Part shown: one piece after another, positions 54,338-62,978 of the stretch
Layout of the letters: each line of letters starts with the position of its first letter
Position numbering within the stretch: position 1 is the stretch's first letter
Assembly (NCBI RefSeq): GCF_014652235.1
Contig: NZ_BMYK01000004.1
Span: forward strand, 1-64,000
DNA from: Pseudorhodoferax aquiterrae
Lineage (GTDB): Bacteria > Pseudomonadota > Gammaproteobacteria > Burkholderiales > Burkholderiaceae_C
Direction: 5' to 3'
Length of the DNA: 64,000 nt
The notes under the pieces: model-generated
Database searches by the model: none
Seen by the model: the letters and a program-made list of their open reading frames with translations, nothing else
Told to the model about the DNA's origin: nothing
Position numbers and translations under genes: made by a program

Positions 54338-54683
54338 GGAACGTCTCCTATCGGGTCTTGCTCTTGGAACGTCTGGACGGTCTATCCGCAGCCGTGCCGG
54401 GGCTCGCGGCTTTCATTCGAAGCGTGGGCGCGCCGCGTGGGCCTGTGCCAGCGCCAGGTGCCCGCGCGAAGGAGTCGCCTGCCCGCACAGCCGGTGGCTG
54501 GACGGGCGGGCCCGACCCCGCAGGTGGTGCCAACGCAGCTGCGCTGGTGGCGCCCCCACCTTGCGGGCTCCGGAACGATCGTCTACACGTTCTTGTCCCC
54601 TCTGTGGAAGGGGAGCCGATGCTATGCCCGCGCCGCGCGGCCGGTCAAGCGGGCGCCGACGGGGCGCAGCGGCGCCGGGCGCC
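54338..54683. other. 346-bp non-coding stretch between sugar dehydrogenase and marR
   Basis: No credible gene. Three things stand out: the dehydrogenase ribosome-binding site (GGAGA, minus strand) at the left end; a stem TCCCCT/AGGGGA (54596-54601 / 54609-54614) that could end marR transcription on the minus strand; and, right next to it at 54573-54594, a sequence resembling the 19-bp end of the 15581 element (14 of 19 on the minus strand). Confidence 0.45.
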
Positions 54684-55208
54684 TCAGGCCTGTCCGCCGG
54701 CCTCGTCCAGCATCTGCTGCGCCTCCTCCGTCAGCGCGTCGAGCGCGCGGCAGAACGCGGCGTAGTCCTGCTCGCCCAGGCGCTGGCGCAGCCGGTCCTG
54801 CCGGGCCAGCGAGGCCGGGACGCCCTGGCGCAGCAGGGCCAGGCTGGCCGGCGTCAGCGACAGCACCTGGCGGCGCCGGTCGGCGCTGTCGCTGCCTTGC
54901 GTGACCAGCCCCTTCTCGGCCAGCTCGAAGGCCACGCGGCTGACCTGGCTGTGGTCGAAACTGCATAGGCGCGCCACGTCGCCGGAACTCGACGGGCCCA
55001 GCCGGTTCAGGCTCACGAGCACCCGCCACTGCCGGCTCGTCAGGCCCAGGGCATCCTTGACCGACACGTCCACCAGCCGCGACAGCAGCTGCGACAGCAC
55101 CGACACGCGGAAGGTGATCAATTGCTCCGGCGCATGCGCACGCAGCGCAGCGGCGCTCGCCGCGGCAACGGTACGGGGTCTTTTATTTGCTTTGTCAAAG
55201 GTTGCCAT
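54684..55208 (-). CDS. MarR-family transcriptional regulator
   Basis: 174 residues. Winged helix: LTSRQWRVLVSLNRLGPSSSGDVARLCSFDHSQVSRVAFELAEKGLVTQGSDSADRRRQVLSLT, read in pieces, with helices for dimerisation on both sides. It is divergent from a Bug-CaiB-CitE operon, 49 bp away, and probably represses it until the acid or its CoA ester is present. The start at 55208 is taken as MATFDKANK; a start 9 bases upstream is possible. Confidence 0.88.
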   Translation of the reverse strand: MATFDKANKRPRTVAAASAAALRAHAPEQLITFRVSVLSQLLSRLVDVSVKDALGLTSRQWRVLVSLNRLGPSSSGDVARLCSFDHSQVSRVAFELAEKGLVTQGSDSADRRRQVLSLTPASLALLRQGVPASLARQDRLRQRLGEQDYAAFCRALDALTEEAQQMLDEAGGQA

Positions 55209-55210
55209 AG

Positions 55211-55221
55211 CACACATTGTG
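55211..55221. promoter_or_regulatory. Candidate MarR operator
   Basis: CACA-CAT-TGTG inverted repeat in the 49-bp region between marR and the divergent Bug gene, where a dimeric repressor could cover both promoters. Short, so the call is modest. Confidence 0.35.
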
Positions 55222-55257
55222 GTAGCCTCTCCAGGATTCGAGCATCTGGAGACAGGC

Positions 55258-56247
55258 ATGTATTGTGGAACCCGCCGGCGCATGTTCCGGTGCTGGGCCG
55301 CCGCGGCGGCGTCAACGCTGGTCCTCGCGCTGCCCGCCGTGGCGCCGGCGGCGGACTGGCCGACCCGGCCCGTCACGCTGGTTGTGCCCCAGGGCGCGGG
55401 CTCCGGCAGCGACGTGGTCGCGCGCCTGCTGGCCCAGCACATGGGCACGGCGCTGGGCCAGCCGGTGGTGGTGGACAACCGCACCGGAGGCGGCGGCATC
55501 ATCGCGCACCAGGCGGTGGCCCGCGCGCAGCCCGATGGCTACACGCTGCTGCTGAGCTCCACCGCGCAGCTGCTGGTGGTGCCGGCCATGAACGCCGCGG
55601 CCCGCTACCAGCTGGACGACTTCGCGGCCGTGGCGCCCGTGTTGCGCGCGCCGTTCGCCATCCTCGTGGCCAACACGCCGGCCGCGCCCAGAACGCTGGC
55701 CGAACTGGTGGCGCAGCTGCGCAGCCAGCCGGCGGCCTATGCGTCCGCCGGCACCGGCACCATGACGCACCTGGGCTCGGAGATCTTCCTGCGCCGCGCC
55801 GGCCTGCAGGCCACGCACGTGCCCTACAAGGGCAGCGGCGCGGCCCTGACCGACCTGATGGGCGGCCAGGTGCTGTTCGCCACCGATTCGCTGACGGCGG
55901 CGCTCACGCACGTGCGCTCGGGCAAGCTGCGGGTGCTGGCCGTGACCGGCGGGCAGCGCGAGGCTTCGCTGCCCGACGTTCCCACGCTGGCCGAGGCCGG
56001 TTATCCCGGCGAGCCGATCGCCGTGATCGGCGGCATCTTCGCGCCCAAGGGGTTGCCACCGGCGCTGGGCGACAAACTCGCGGCGGCGGTCGACGCGGCG
56101 CTGCGCAACTCCGAGGTGGTGCAGCGCTTCGCCGCGATGGAGACGGGCATGCTGCGCGGCGGCAACGATGCCTTCCTGGCGCAGCTGCGCCAGGAGGCGC
56201 CGCTCTGGCAGGCCCTGGTGCGCCAGCTCGCGCTGAAGGCCGATTGA
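55258..56247 (+). CDS. Bug/TctC-family periplasmic solute receptor
   Basis: 329 residues. Signal peptide of ~31 residues ending ALPAVAPAAD. Mature DWPTRPVTLVVPQGAGSGSD, VVVDNRTGGGGIIAHQAVARAQPDGYTLL, VPYKGSGAALTDLMGGQVLF. It should deliver the substrate of the following CoA-transferase: its stop overlaps that gene's ATG by one base (TGATG). The ATG at 55258 follows a GGAGACAGGC ribosome-binding sequence. Confidence 0.92.
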   Translation: MYCGTRRRMFRCWAAAAASTLVLALPAVAPAADWPTRPVTLVVPQGAGSGSDVVARLLAQHMGTALGQPVVVDNRTGGGGIIAHQAVARAQPDGYTLLLSSTAQLLVVPAMNAAARYQLDDFAAVAPVLRAPFAILVANTPAAPRTLAELVAQLRSQPAAYASAGTGTMTHLGSEIFLRRAGLQATHVPYKGSGAALTDLMGGQVLFATDSLTAALTHVRSGKLRVLAVTGGQREASLPDVPTLAEAGYPGEPIAVIGGIFAPKGLPPALGDKLAAAVDAALRNSEVVQRFAAMETGMLRGGNDAFLAQLRQEAPLWQALVRQLALKAD

Positions 56248-57464
56248 TGCCGCAGCGCATCGCCCCCGATCCGACAGCGCGCGGCCCGCTCGCCGGTGTG
56301 CGCGTGGTCGACCTGTCGCGCCTGGTCGCCGGCAACATGCTGTCGCTGCAGCTGGCCGACTTCGGCGCCGATGTGATCAAGGTGGAATCGCTGGAGGGCG
56401 ACACGCTGCGCCAGTGGTGCGAGCCCGACCCGCAGGGCGGCGCGCCGTTCGACGCCTGGTGGCGCACCTACGCGCGCAACAAGCGCAGTCTGGCGCTGGA
56501 CCTGCGCGACGCCCAGGCGATGGCGCTGCTGCGCCGCCTGCTGGCCTCGGCCCAGGTGCTGGTGGAGAGCTTCCGGCCCGGCACGCTGGAAGCCATGGGC
56601 CTGGCGCCCGCGCTGCTGCAGGCCGCGCATCCCGGCCTGGTGGTGGTGCGCATCTCCGGCTGGGGCCAGAGCGGCCCGTACCGGGAGCTGCCGGGCTTCG
56701 GCAGCCTGGTCGAGGGTTTCAGCGGCTACGCGCACAAGCACCTGGAGAACGGCACGCCGCGCCTGCCCAACCTGGCCCTGGCCGACATGGTCGCCGGCCT
56801 GACGGGCGCGTTCGCCACGCTGGCGGCGCTGCGCGAGGTCGAGGTGCATGGCGGCCGCGGCCAGGTGATCGACCTGTCGCTGCTCGATCCCATGCTGGCC
56901 ATCCTGGGGCCGGACGTCAGCTGCTACGCGCACGCCGGGCAGGCGCCCGACCCCACGCGCAAGATCGCCTCGCCGCGCGGGGTCTACCGCTGCCGCGACG
57001 GCGGCTGGGTGGCCCTGTCCGGCTCCACGGACGCGATGGCGCGCCGCGTGATGGAGGCCATCGGCGCCGCCGCGCTGGCGGACGACCCGCGCTTCGCGAC
57101 CAATGCGGCACGCCTGCGCCACGATGCGGAGCTCGACGCGATGGTGGCCCGCTTCATCGCCGCGCACGATCTGCCGGACTGTCTCGCGCTGTTCCGCGCC
57201 CAGGGGGTCACGGTCGGCCCCGTGCTCGACGCACCCGGTCTGCTGGCCGACGCCCACGTGGCGGCGCGCGGCTGCTACGTCGCGGTGGGCGAGCAGGCCA
57301 CGGTGATGCACGCGGTGACGCCACGCCTGTCCGGCACGCCGGGCGGCATCCGGCGCGAGGCGCCGGCCCTGGGCGAGCACACCCGCGCGCTGGCGCTGGA
57401 GCTGGGCCTGGACGAGGGCGAACTGCAGGCGCTGCTGGCGCGCAAGGCGGCACGGTGCAGCTGA
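56247..57464 (+). CDS. CaiB/BaiF family III CoA-transferase
   Basis: 405 residues. GVRVVDLSRLVAGNMLSLQLADFGADVIKVES at the N-terminus, then YARNKRSLALDL, LVESFRPGTLEAMGLAPALL, and the catalytic-region ISGWGQSGPYRELPGFGSLVEGFSGYAH where many family III enzymes carry the nucleophilic Asp in a PGFD-type motif; here the position reads PGFG-S, so the exact nucleophile should be checked by alignment. It activates an acid by CoA transfer, feeding the lyase encoded next, with which it overlaps by 10 bp. Confidence 0.9.
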   Translation: MPQRIAPDPTARGPLAGVRVVDLSRLVAGNMLSLQLADFGADVIKVESLEGDTLRQWCEPDPQGGAPFDAWWRTYARNKRSLALDLRDAQAMALLRRLLASAQVLVESFRPGTLEAMGLAPALLQAAHPGLVVVRISGWGQSGPYRELPGFGSLVEGFSGYAHKHLENGTPRLPNLALADMVAGLTGAFATLAALREVEVHGGRGQVIDLSLLDPMLAILGPDVSCYAHAGQAPDPTRKIASPRGVYRCRDGGWVALSGSTDAMARRVMEAIGAAALADDPRFATNAARLRHDAELDAMVARFIAAHDLPDCLALFRAQGVTVGPVLDAPGLLADAHVAARGCYVAVGEQATVMHAVTPRLSGTPGGIRREAPALGEHTRALALELGLDEGELQALLARKAARCS

Positions 57465-58318
57465 GTGCGCTGCGTTCGCTGCTGTTCCTGCCCGCTACCG
57501 CGGAGCACCTGCTGGCCCGGGCCGCGCAGCGCGGTGCCGACGCGCTGGTGATCGACCTGGAAGACGCCGTGCCGCCCGCGCGCAAGCAGGAGGCGCGCGG
57601 TCTGGCCACGCTGGCGGTGGCGGCGCTGTCGGGCCGGGCGCCGTTGCTGCTGCGGGTCAATGCCGAGCCCGCGCTGCTGGCGCAGGACATCGCCAGCGCG
57701 CCGCTGGCGCAGATCGACGCGGTGATGCTGCCCAAGGTGGAATCGGCGCAGCAGGTGCAGGCGCTGGTGGCCATGCTTGCGCAGAGCGGCCACGCCACGC
57801 CGGTGGTCGCGCTGATCGAGACGGCGCTTGGCGTGGTGCAGGCCGCGTCCATCGCCCAGGCCGGCCCCGGCCTGGCCGCACTCGGCTTCGGCGCGGAAGA
57901 CTATGCCGCAGAGATGGGTGTAGCGCCGCAGCCGCGCTCGCTGCTCTGGCCGGCGCAACAGGTCGCCACCTGCGCCCGTGCCTGGCAGCTGCCGTGTTGG
58001 GGCCTGCCGGGCAGCGTGGCGGAGATCGACGACATGGCCGCCTTTTCGGACCTGGTGGCCCAAGCCCGCGCCGTCGGCTTCACCGGCACGGTGTGCATCC
58101 ATCCCCGCCAGGTCGGCGTGGCCAATGCCGGCTTCGGTCCCACGGCCGACGAGCTGGCCTGGGCCGCCCGGGTGGTGGTGGCCGACCACGAGGCCGCGGC
58201 GCGCGGTCTGGGCGCGGTCGTGCTCGACGGCCGGATGGTCGACCGCCCGATCGTGGAGCGCGCACGGCGCTGGTTGCTGGCAAGGCAGCAGGCGCCCCGA
58301 ATCCAGGGCGGTCGCTAG
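57455..58318 (+). CDS. HpcH/HpaI (CitE-like) CoA-ester lyase
   Basis: 287 residues from GTG at 57455. LRSLLFLPATAEHLLARAAQRGADALVIDLEDAVPPARKQEAR, PLLLRVNAE, VMLPKVESAQQV, VVALIETALGVVQA, LGFGAEDYAAEMG and TVCIHPRQVGVANAGFGP are CitE-like: the glutamate and aspartate of the metal site (E in ALIETALG, D in GAEDYAAEMG) are present. Members cleave malyl-CoA, citramalyl-CoA or related hydroxy-acyl-CoA. With the CoA-transferase and receptor this makes a compact acid uptake, activation and cleavage route. Confidence 0.9.
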   Translation: MQLSALRSLLFLPATAEHLLARAAQRGADALVIDLEDAVPPARKQEARGLATLAVAALSGRAPLLLRVNAEPALLAQDIASAPLAQIDAVMLPKVESAQQVQALVAMLAQSGHATPVVALIETALGVVQAASIAQAGPGLAALGFGAEDYAAEMGVAPQPRSLLWPAQQVATCARAWQLPCWGLPGSVAEIDDMAAFSDLVAQARAVGFTGTVCIHPRQVGVANAGFGPTADELAWAARVVVADHEAAARGLGAVVLDGRMVDRPIVERARRWLLARQQAPRIQGGR

Positions 58319-58377
58319 CGACGTACTGGCCGCCGCGCGCAAGGGCGCCGCCCGGTCTTTGGGTCAGAGACGGCTGA

Positions 58378-58396
58378 CGCAAAGGCGGCCTTTGCG
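58378..58396. terminator. Hairpin between the lyase and phoD
   Basis: Perfect 8-bp stem CGCAAAGG / CCTTTGCG with a CGG loop, in the 158-bp gap. It could end the lyase transcript, but there is no T-run. The surrounding sequence, GC-rich and non-coding, looks like another family repeat (recollection, unsearched). Confidence 0.4.
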
Positions 58397-58476
58397 CCTG
58401 CTGCGCGTTGCCTTCCCATCGGCAACCCTCCGAGCCGTTCGGCGGCACCCCGCAGCCAGGACAACAAAAACGAACC

Positions 58477-60204
58477 ATGAAGCACTCATCGCTCGACGGC
58501 ACCCCTTCGGCACCCGCCAGCCAAGGTGTCGGCAAAGAACCTTCCCGCCGGCGCTTCATGCGCAGCGCGATGCTGTATGCGGTGGCGGTCGGATCCGGGG
58601 GCTTGACGGCCTGTGGCGGCGGGGACGGCGATGGCGGCACGCCGCCACCGCCGCAAGAACCGAGCGACGCCTTCGCGCATGGGGTGGCCAGCGGAGATCC
58701 GCTCGTGGATCGCGTGATCCTGTGGACCCGCGTGACGCCCGCCGCGCCCGGCAATTTCGCGGTGGTCTGGGAGATGTCGAGCGACGCGAACTTCGGCGCC
58801 ATCGTCGGGCGCGGAACCGTCGGCACCGGTCCGGCGCAAGACTACACGGTGAAAGTGGATGTGACGGGACTGCAGCCCGCAAGCACCTACTTCTATCGCT
58901 TCCTGTATGGCGAAGAGCGCTCGCCCACCGGCCGGACGAAGACGCTGCCCGCCGGAGATGTTGCGCAGGTCAAGCTGGCCGTGCTGTCGTGCGCCAACTT
59001 TCCCGCTGGGTACTTCAACGTGTACGCCGACGTGGCAGAACGTGGCGACATCGATGTCGCTTTGCACCTGGGCGACTACATCTACGAGTACGGACTGCTG
59101 GGCTATGCATCGCAGACCGCTTTCGTGATCGACCGGGAATCCAGCCCCCGGCAGGAGATCCTGACACTGTCGGACTACCGGCAGCGGCATGCGCAGTACA
59201 AGTCCGACCCGGACCTGCGCGCGCTGCATGCGGTGGTGCCGCTCATTGCCGTCTGGGACGACCACGACGTTGCGGACAACGCTTGGTCCGGCGGTGCGGC
59301 CAACCACGACAGTGCCTCGGAGGGAAGCTTTGCCGAGCGCCGTGCGGCCGCGGTGCAGGCCTGGCAGGAATGGCTGCCGGTCCGCGTGCCCGATGCCGCC
59401 AATCCACTGAAGATCTACCGCAGCTTCGACTTCGGCAGTCTCGCGTCGCTGCACATGCTGGACACGCGGCTGATCGGGCGCGACGAACAGCTCGCCTTGC
59501 CCGCATACCTCGAAGGCCAGGGACTGGGGCCCGGGCGGCAGTTGTTGGGCACGGAACAGTCGGCGTGGCTGACAGCACAGATGACGGCCTCCCACGCGAC
59601 GTGGCAGGTGCTCGGCCAGCAGGTGCTGATGGCGCGCATGGAGATTCCGCTGTCCGTCGCTTCGTCGCTGACGCTCGAGACGCTGGCGGAGTACACACTG
59701 GCCAAGGCGACGCCGGAGGAGCTGCGCAGCGATGCGCAGCGCGCCTTGGTGAACCAACGGCGCGCGCCCTACAACCTGGACGCCTGGGATGGCTATCCGG
59801 CAGCGCGCGAGTCGGTGCTGGCGGTCGCCCGCGATGCGAACAAGAACCTCATCTCCCTGGCAGGCGACACCCACAACGCGTGGGCCAGCGATCTGACCGA
59901 TGCAGCCGGTCTGACCGTGGGCGTGGAGTTCGCTACCGCTTCGGTCAGCTCCCCGGGGTTCGAACGCGCGCTCCCCCTGATCTCCAGCGCCGTGCTGGAG
60001 GACGGCTTTGCCGACATGATTCCCGACCTGCGCTACGCCGAACTCAGCCAGCGCGGCTATGTCGTGCTGACCTTGACGCCGGATGAGGCGCGTGGCGAGT
60101 GGGTGCAGGTCGATACCGTCTGGAGTCGCGACTACCAGAGCAGGACGGTGAAGACGCTGCGAACCTTGCCGGGTGCCGGCAACCGCAGAATCCTCGACGC
60201 CTGA
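58477..60204 (+). CDS. phoD: PhoD-type alkaline phosphatase/phosphodiesterase, Tat lipoprotein
   Basis: 575 residues. N-terminus: Tat motif SRRRFMRSAML and, just after, lipobox GLTAC, so it is probably exported folded and lipid-anchored. PhoD N-domain FAHGVASGDPLVDRVILWTRVTP, then metallophosphatase motifs CANFPAGYFNVYADVAE, HLGDYIYEYG, AVWDDHDVADN, LGTEQSAWLTAQM and LAGDTHNAWASDL. It releases phosphate from phosphodiesters and esters outside the inner membrane. No clear Pho box was found before it. The ribosome-binding site is weak. Confidence 0.9.
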   Translation: MKHSSLDGTPSAPASQGVGKEPSRRRFMRSAMLYAVAVGSGGLTACGGGDGDGGTPPPPQEPSDAFAHGVASGDPLVDRVILWTRVTPAAPGNFAVVWEMSSDANFGAIVGRGTVGTGPAQDYTVKVDVTGLQPASTYFYRFLYGEERSPTGRTKTLPAGDVAQVKLAVLSCANFPAGYFNVYADVAERGDIDVALHLGDYIYEYGLLGYASQTAFVIDRESSPRQEILTLSDYRQRHAQYKSDPDLRALHAVVPLIAVWDDHDVADNAWSGGAANHDSASEGSFAERRAAAVQAWQEWLPVRVPDAANPLKIYRSFDFGSLASLHMLDTRLIGRDEQLALPAYLEGQGLGPGRQLLGTEQSAWLTAQMTASHATWQVLGQQVLMARMEIPLSVASSLTLETLAEYTLAKATPEELRSDAQRALVNQRRAPYNLDAWDGYPAARESVLAVARDANKNLISLAGDTHNAWASDLTDAAGLTVGVEFATASVSSPGFERALPLISSAVLEDGFADMIPDLRYAELSQRGYVVLTLTPDEARGEWVQVDTVWSRDYQSRTVKTLRTLPGAGNRRILDA

Positions 60205-60225
60205 GCACGTGTGAACGGGCGGCTC
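60204..60225 (+). repeat. Stop-codon-abutting repeat, copy C
   Basis: Matches the left end of the 15581 element at 18 of 22 positions, including ACGTGTGAACG, and again starts on the last base of a TGA stop (phoD). No right end is seen before the minus-strand gene ending at 60340. The 135-bp gap holds nothing else I can name. Confidence 0.45.
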
Positions 60226-60339
60226 GCGCGGCCGGCCGTTGGACTCGAAGCGCCACACCGTCGACGTGTCTGGATCAGGGCCGTGCGCGTCCAGCGTTCG
60301 GAGGGATCGCGCGGACGTGGGGACGCGCCGTGCAGCTTC

Positions 60340-61299
60340 TCAGGCACCGGCGCCCTGTGCCGGCCACTCGGGTTGCACCAGCGCATCGAGCGCGGCCACC
60401 GGCAGCCGCCCCTGCAGGCCGATGGCCACCACCTTGGCGCCGCCCGTGGGCGCCGCGGCCGGACGCACGCGTGCGGTGCGCCCGGCGAACTGGAGCTCGC
60501 ACCACTGGGTGGGGCCCGTGCGCACGATGCCCTTGAGACGCAGCACGCCGGCCGGGACGTTCGCGAGCCAGTTGGTCAGCGCCGTCTCGGACAGCGCGGC
60601 CTGCGGCTGCGCCGACCAGGTCGCGTACTGCCGGCCATGGTGCGGCGGCGCCATCTGCAGCCGTGCATCGCGGCGCGGTGCAGCCGCCGCCTGGCGCAGC
60701 AGCGCGGCGCCGCTCAGCAGCGCGGTGGGCACTTCGGCCTGCACGGCCTCGCAGCGGCATGCACCGGCGGCGTGCGCATCGGCCCAGGCATGCACGCGGG
60801 CCAGCTGTTCCGCGTCCACGAGGTCCGTCTTGTTGAGGACCAGCAGGTCGGCGCGGGCCACCTGCCGCGCCAGCGTGTCGGCCAGCAGCGGATCGGCCGC
60901 CTGCGCCAGCACGGCACTGGCGTCCACCAGCACCACCACGCCGTCCAGCACCAGCGCCGGATCGGCATGGCCGAGCTGGGCGATGCGCCAGGGGTCGGAG
61001 ACGCCACTGGCCTCCACCACCACGGCGTCGAAGTCCTGCCGCCGCTCCAGCACCTGGAGCAGCGCCATCGACAGGTCGTCGCCGATCTGGCAGCACACGC
61101 AGCCGTTGGTCAGGGCCACGGTGTCGCCGCTGTTGGCCTGCACCAGTTCCACATCCAGGTTCAGCGCGCCGAAGTCGTTGACCAGCACGGCCAGCCGCTG
61201 GCCACCGGCATGGCGCAGCCAATGGTTCAGCAGCGTGGTCTTGCCGGCGCCCAGGAAGCCGCCCAGCACCGTGAGCGGCAGGCGTGGGACGGCGCTCAC
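60340..61299 (-). CDS. CobW/COG0523-family GTP-binding metallochaperone
   Basis: 319 residues from GTG at 61299. Walker A GGFLGAGKTTLLNH at ~9-22, the family metal motif NGCVCCQIGDDL (CxCC), switch EASGVSDPWRIAQ, the G-domain NKTDLVD, and a CobW C-terminal domain. Such GTPases insert metals (Zn, Co, Fe) into client enzymes. The start overlaps the stop of the amidohydrolase gene by 4 bp (GTGA), so the two are co-translated and the amidohydrolase is a possible client. An orthologue for cobalamin synthesis is less likely: no cob genes are nearby. Confidence 0.9.
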   Translation of the reverse strand: MSAVPRLPLTVLGGFLGAGKTTLLNHWLRHAGGQRLAVLVNDFGALNLDVELVQANSGDTVALTNGCVCCQIGDDLSMALLQVLERRQDFDAVVVEASGVSDPWRIAQLGHADPALVLDGVVVLVDASAVLAQAADPLLADTLARQVARADLLVLNKTDLVDAEQLARVHAWADAHAAGACRCEAVQAEVPTALLSGAALLRQAAAAPRRDARLQMAPPHHGRQYATWSAQPQAALSETALTNWLANVPAGVLRLKGIVRTGPTQWCELQFAGRTARVRPAAAPTGGAKVVAIGLQGRLPVAALDALVQPEWPAQGAGA

Positions 61300-62963
61300 T
61301 TGGCCTCGAACACCCGGCCGGACAGCACCGTGCCCCAGACGCGGATGTCCTTGAGCGCCATGGGATCGACCGTGAGCGGGTCGTCCTCCAGCACGCAGAA
61401 GTCGGCACGCTTGCCGCAGGCGATGGAGCCGATCTCGTGGTCCAGCCTGAGCGTGTAGGCCGGCCCCAGCGTGATGGCGTGCAGCGCCTGCGGCACCGTC
61501 AGCCGCTCGGCCTCGCCGAGCACGCGGCCCTTGGGCGTGACGCGGTTGACCGCGCACCAGGCCGTGAACAGCGGCCCCAGCGGCGTGACCGGTGCGTCCG
61601 AATGGATGGCCAGCGGCACGCCGGCGGCCAGTGCACTTGCGCAGGCGTCCAGCCGCATGGCGCGGTCTGGGCCCATGGTCATCTCGTAGTGCTGGTCGCC
61701 CCAGTACCACAGGTGGTTGGCGAACAGGTTGGCCGCGAGGCCCAGCGCGGCCATGCGGCGGAACAGCGGCGCGTCGATCATCTGGCCGTGCTGCAGCGTG
61801 TGGCGGTGGTCGGGCCGTGGCGCGCGCGCCAGCACGCGGCCGATGGCGTCGATCGCCGCCTCGCTGGCCTCGTCGCCGTTGGTGTGGGTGTGCACTAGGA
61901 GACCGGCGCGGTGGTAGGTCTCGAAATCGGCCTCGTACTGCGCCGGCGCCATGACCCAGATGCCGTTGGGCGCGCCGTTGAAGTGGCCGGGCCAGCGCAG
62001 CCGGGCGGAGAAGCCCTGGATCGAGCCGTCCAGCATCATCTTGACGAGGCCGTAGCGCAGCCGGTCGGTGTTGCGCGCCATCAGCGCCTTCACATGCTCG
62101 GCGCCGGCCTGGGCCGCGTGCGTGCCGTGGAAGGCCTGGAAGGCCGGCAGGATGCGGATGGAGACGGCGTCGTCGGCCAGCGCCGCCTCGAGCACGCGCA
62201 CATCGTCCTCGCCCAGCTTGTTGACGAGGTCGGTGGCGGTGGTCACGCCCTGGCGGCAGGCCAGCCGCGCGAACGAGCGCACGCCGGCCTCGGTCATGGG
62301 CGCCAGCAGGCCGGCATTGCCGATCTTGCGCAGCACCAGGAACATGGCGGCCGGTTCCTGCAGTTCGCCCGTGGGCTCGCCGGCCCGGGCATGGCCGGCC
62401 GCGAACTTGACCACGCCTTCGACCTCGTTGTCGCGCGTGATCTCGGCGATGCGCAGCATGGCCGTGTTCACGTTCATGAGGTGGCCGTTGGCGTGCGCGA
62501 TGATGATGGGCCGCGTGGTGCTGGCGCGGTCCAGGTGTTCCACCGTCATGCGCTCGCCGCCGAAGTAAATCGGGTCAAAGCCCCAGGCGATCAGCGGCGC
62601 GCCAGCGCCCTGGCCCGCGGCGTCCATGCGCGCCGAGACCTCGGCCAGGCGCGCGACCACGGCGTCCATCGAGCGCAGGCCCGGCCAGACCTGGCCGTCG
62701 GGGTCGCGCCGGTCGAACCAGCCCGTGTACGTCCACTCCCACATGCTGCCTTCCTTGAGGTGGCAGTGGCCTTCGACCAGCCCGGGCATCAGCACCTTGT
62801 CGGCGAAGCGTTCGTCCAGTTCGTAGGGGCCCCAGGCGGCGCAGCGTTCCAGGTCGCCGACGGCCAGGATGCGGCCCTCGCGCACGGCCACGTGGGTGGC
62901 TTCGGGTTGGCCGGCTTCGAGCGTGATGATCTTGCGGGCGCGGTAGACGGTGGTCGTGGTCAT
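61296..62963 (-). CDS. Metal-dependent amidohydrolase, YtcJ type
   Basis: 555 residues. YtcJ/NfdA-like: ARKIITLEAGQPEATHVAVREGRILAVGD, metal motif PGLVEGHCHLKEGSMWEW, IIAHANGHLMNVNTAML, LVHTHTNGDEASEAAIDAI, THRHTLQHGQMI-type HRHTLQHGQ, and AIHSDAPVTPLGPLFTAW. N-substituted formamide deformylase belongs here, but most members are uncharacterised. No signal peptide. Lies between a DppF-type transporter ATPase and a CobW GTPase, suggesting hydrolysis of an imported peptide- or amide-like compound. Confidence 0.87.
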   Translation of the reverse strand: MTTTTVYRARKIITLEAGQPEATHVAVREGRILAVGDLERCAAWGPYELDERFADKVLMPGLVEGHCHLKEGSMWEWTYTGWFDRRDPDGQVWPGLRSMDAVVARLAEVSARMDAAGQGAGAPLIAWGFDPIYFGGERMTVEHLDRASTTRPIIIAHANGHLMNVNTAMLRIAEITRDNEVEGVVKFAAGHARAGEPTGELQEPAAMFLVLRKIGNAGLLAPMTEAGVRSFARLACRQGVTTATDLVNKLGEDDVRVLEAALADDAVSIRILPAFQAFHGTHAAQAGAEHVKALMARNTDRLRYGLVKMMLDGSIQGFSARLRWPGHFNGAPNGIWVMAPAQYEADFETYHRAGLLVHTHTNGDEASEAAIDAIGRVLARAPRPDHRHTLQHGQMIDAPLFRRMAALGLAANLFANHLWYWGDQHYEMTMGPDRAMRLDACASALAAGVPLAIHSDAPVTPLGPLFTAWCAVNRVTPKGRVLGEAERLTVPQALHAITLGPAYTLRLDHEIGSIACGKRADFCVLEDDPLTVDPMALKDIRVWGTVLSGRVFEAK

Positions 62964-62978
62964 GCGGTGGAGGGGCTT

